Part shown: one piece after another, positions 4,936-5,052 of the stretch
Layout of the letters: each line of letters starts with the position of its first letter
Numbering within the stretch: position 1 is the stretch's first letter
DNA from: Anaerolineae bacterium
GTDB lineage: Bacteria; Chloroflexota; Anaerolineae; JAAYZQ01
Length of the DNA: 5,052 nt
Direction: 5' to 3'
NCBI GenBank assembly: GCA_016926595.1
Contig: JAFGOG010000273.1
Coordinates: 1-5,052 of the forward strand
Notes under the pieces: model-generated
The model's database searches: none
Seen by the model: only the letters and a program-made list of their open reading frames with translations
Told to the model about the DNA's origin: nothing
Made by a program: the position numbers and the translations under genes

Positions 4936-4963
4936 ACCGCTTATCGAGGTAAGCGGTGCTTTT
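4936..4963 (+). terminator. Terminator-like hairpin with short T-run
   Basis: ACCGCTTA (4936-4943) and TAAGCGGT (4950-4957) form a perfect 8-bp stem with the 6-base loop TCGAGG, followed by GC and TTTT (4960-4963). This fits a modest intrinsic terminator for RNA made from the promoter at 4772, and possibly for read-through from the exporter operon. The T-run is short, so termination may be partial or conditional. Confidence 0.55.
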
Positions 4964-5052
4964 GGAGGTCGTGGACCGAGAGAACACTCGACAATTCAAA
5001 GCGTTTATAGCTTGCGTCCAAGCTTTTCTGCGAGAGACAGAAAGCGCAGATC
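4956..5052 (+). CDS. Possible start of an unidentified gene (runs off the window)
   Basis: A frame stays open from 4953 to the window edge. Possible starts are GTG 4956, TTG 4962 and GTG 4971; the translation after the last is MDRENTRQFKAFIACVQAFL followed by RETESAD, which has a plausible amphipathic composition. GAGG at 4946-4949 is 6 bp before GTG 4956 but lies in the loop of the hairpin at 4936-4957; GGAGG at 4964-4968 is too close (2 bp) to GTG 4971. Third codon positions are clearly less GC-rich than in the exporter genes. About 32 open codons can easily occur by chance, and another + frame and a - frame are also open here for part of the way. I do not recognise a family. Confidence 0.25.
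   Translation, partial: MLLEVVDRENTRQFKAFIACVQAFLRETESAD

Larger units (their letters stand above)
4807..4963 (+). ncRNA. Candidate structured small RNA or long mRNA leader
   Basis: The interval runs from the predicted start of the consensus promoter to the T-run after a terminator-like hairpin, about 155 nt. It has no convincing coding frame; the only start with a Shine-Dalgarno-like GAGGAAA nearby, TTG 4835, encodes nine residues. In order the RNA would contain the hairpin GAACCCC/GGGGTTC (4837-4852), a short GCAG/CTGC hairpin (4857-4871), the very long palindromic hairpin (4895-4932) and the final hairpin (4936-4957). It does not resemble 6S RNA, tmRNA, RNase P or SRP RNA, and I recognise no riboswitch core. 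The assignment is inference from signals only; a regulated leader of a downstream gene is an equally good reading. Confidence 0.35.

Noticed and set aside
5005..5052. - strand C-terminal fragment DLRFLSLAEKLGRKL ending at TAA
   Set aside because: Fifteen open codons at the window edge are uninformative, and the + strand frame there is equally plausible. No terminator clearly belongs to it.

Overview
The window looks like chromosomal DNA from a GC-rich bacterium. The gene types (a tandem-domain MerR regulator, a three-gene ABC-2 exporter, a zinc-ribbon P-loop kinase relic) and the codon usage suggest a member of the Chloroflexota, for example an Anaerolineae-like lineage. That is an impression from remembered homologues, not a demonstrated placement. 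Every gene I can support is on the + strand.

Layout. Positions 1-238 hold the C-terminal end of a zinc-dependent alcohol dehydrogenase. It is followed almost immediately by a MerR-type regulator with two complete MerR DNA-binding domains in one chain (247-1044). Next comes a roughly 1 kb block (1107-2116) that begins with one copy of a 26-bp MerR-type operator. The block contains a broken zinc-ribbon/P-loop kinase-like gene (1137-1554), an apparently intact GNAT acetyltransferase (1551-2036) and a strong rho-independent terminator (2080-2110). The second operator copy (2117-2142) follows the terminator and sits in the promoter of an exporter operon: ABC ATPase (2178-3182), permease 1 (3179-3970) and permease 2 (3973-4764). 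The three exporter genes overlap or nearly touch.

How it works together (inference). The tandem MerR protein probably senses a compound or stress and switches on the exporter through the dyad at 2117-2142. The two operator copies, 24/26 identical and 1,010 bp apart, flank the kinase-relic/GNAT block exactly. A simple reading is that this block was inserted between regulator and exporter, or that the operator was duplicated around it. The kinase and GNAT reading frames meet at an ATGA overlap, so they were once translationally coupled, but the kinase has since lost its middle and its frame.

The last 288 bases (4765-5052) contain no recognisable gene but are dense in signals. A consensus sigma-70 promoter (TTGACA, 17-bp spacer, extended TATAAT) starts 8 bp after the exporter stop codon. 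It is overlapped by AT-rich palindromes that look like a repressor site. Downstream are a 16-bp GAACCCC/GGGGTTC hairpin, a gapless perfect 38-bp palindrome and a terminator-like hairpin with a short T-run. This could be a structured small RNA of about 155 nt or the leader of a gene that starts near the window edge. It is the least explained part of the window.
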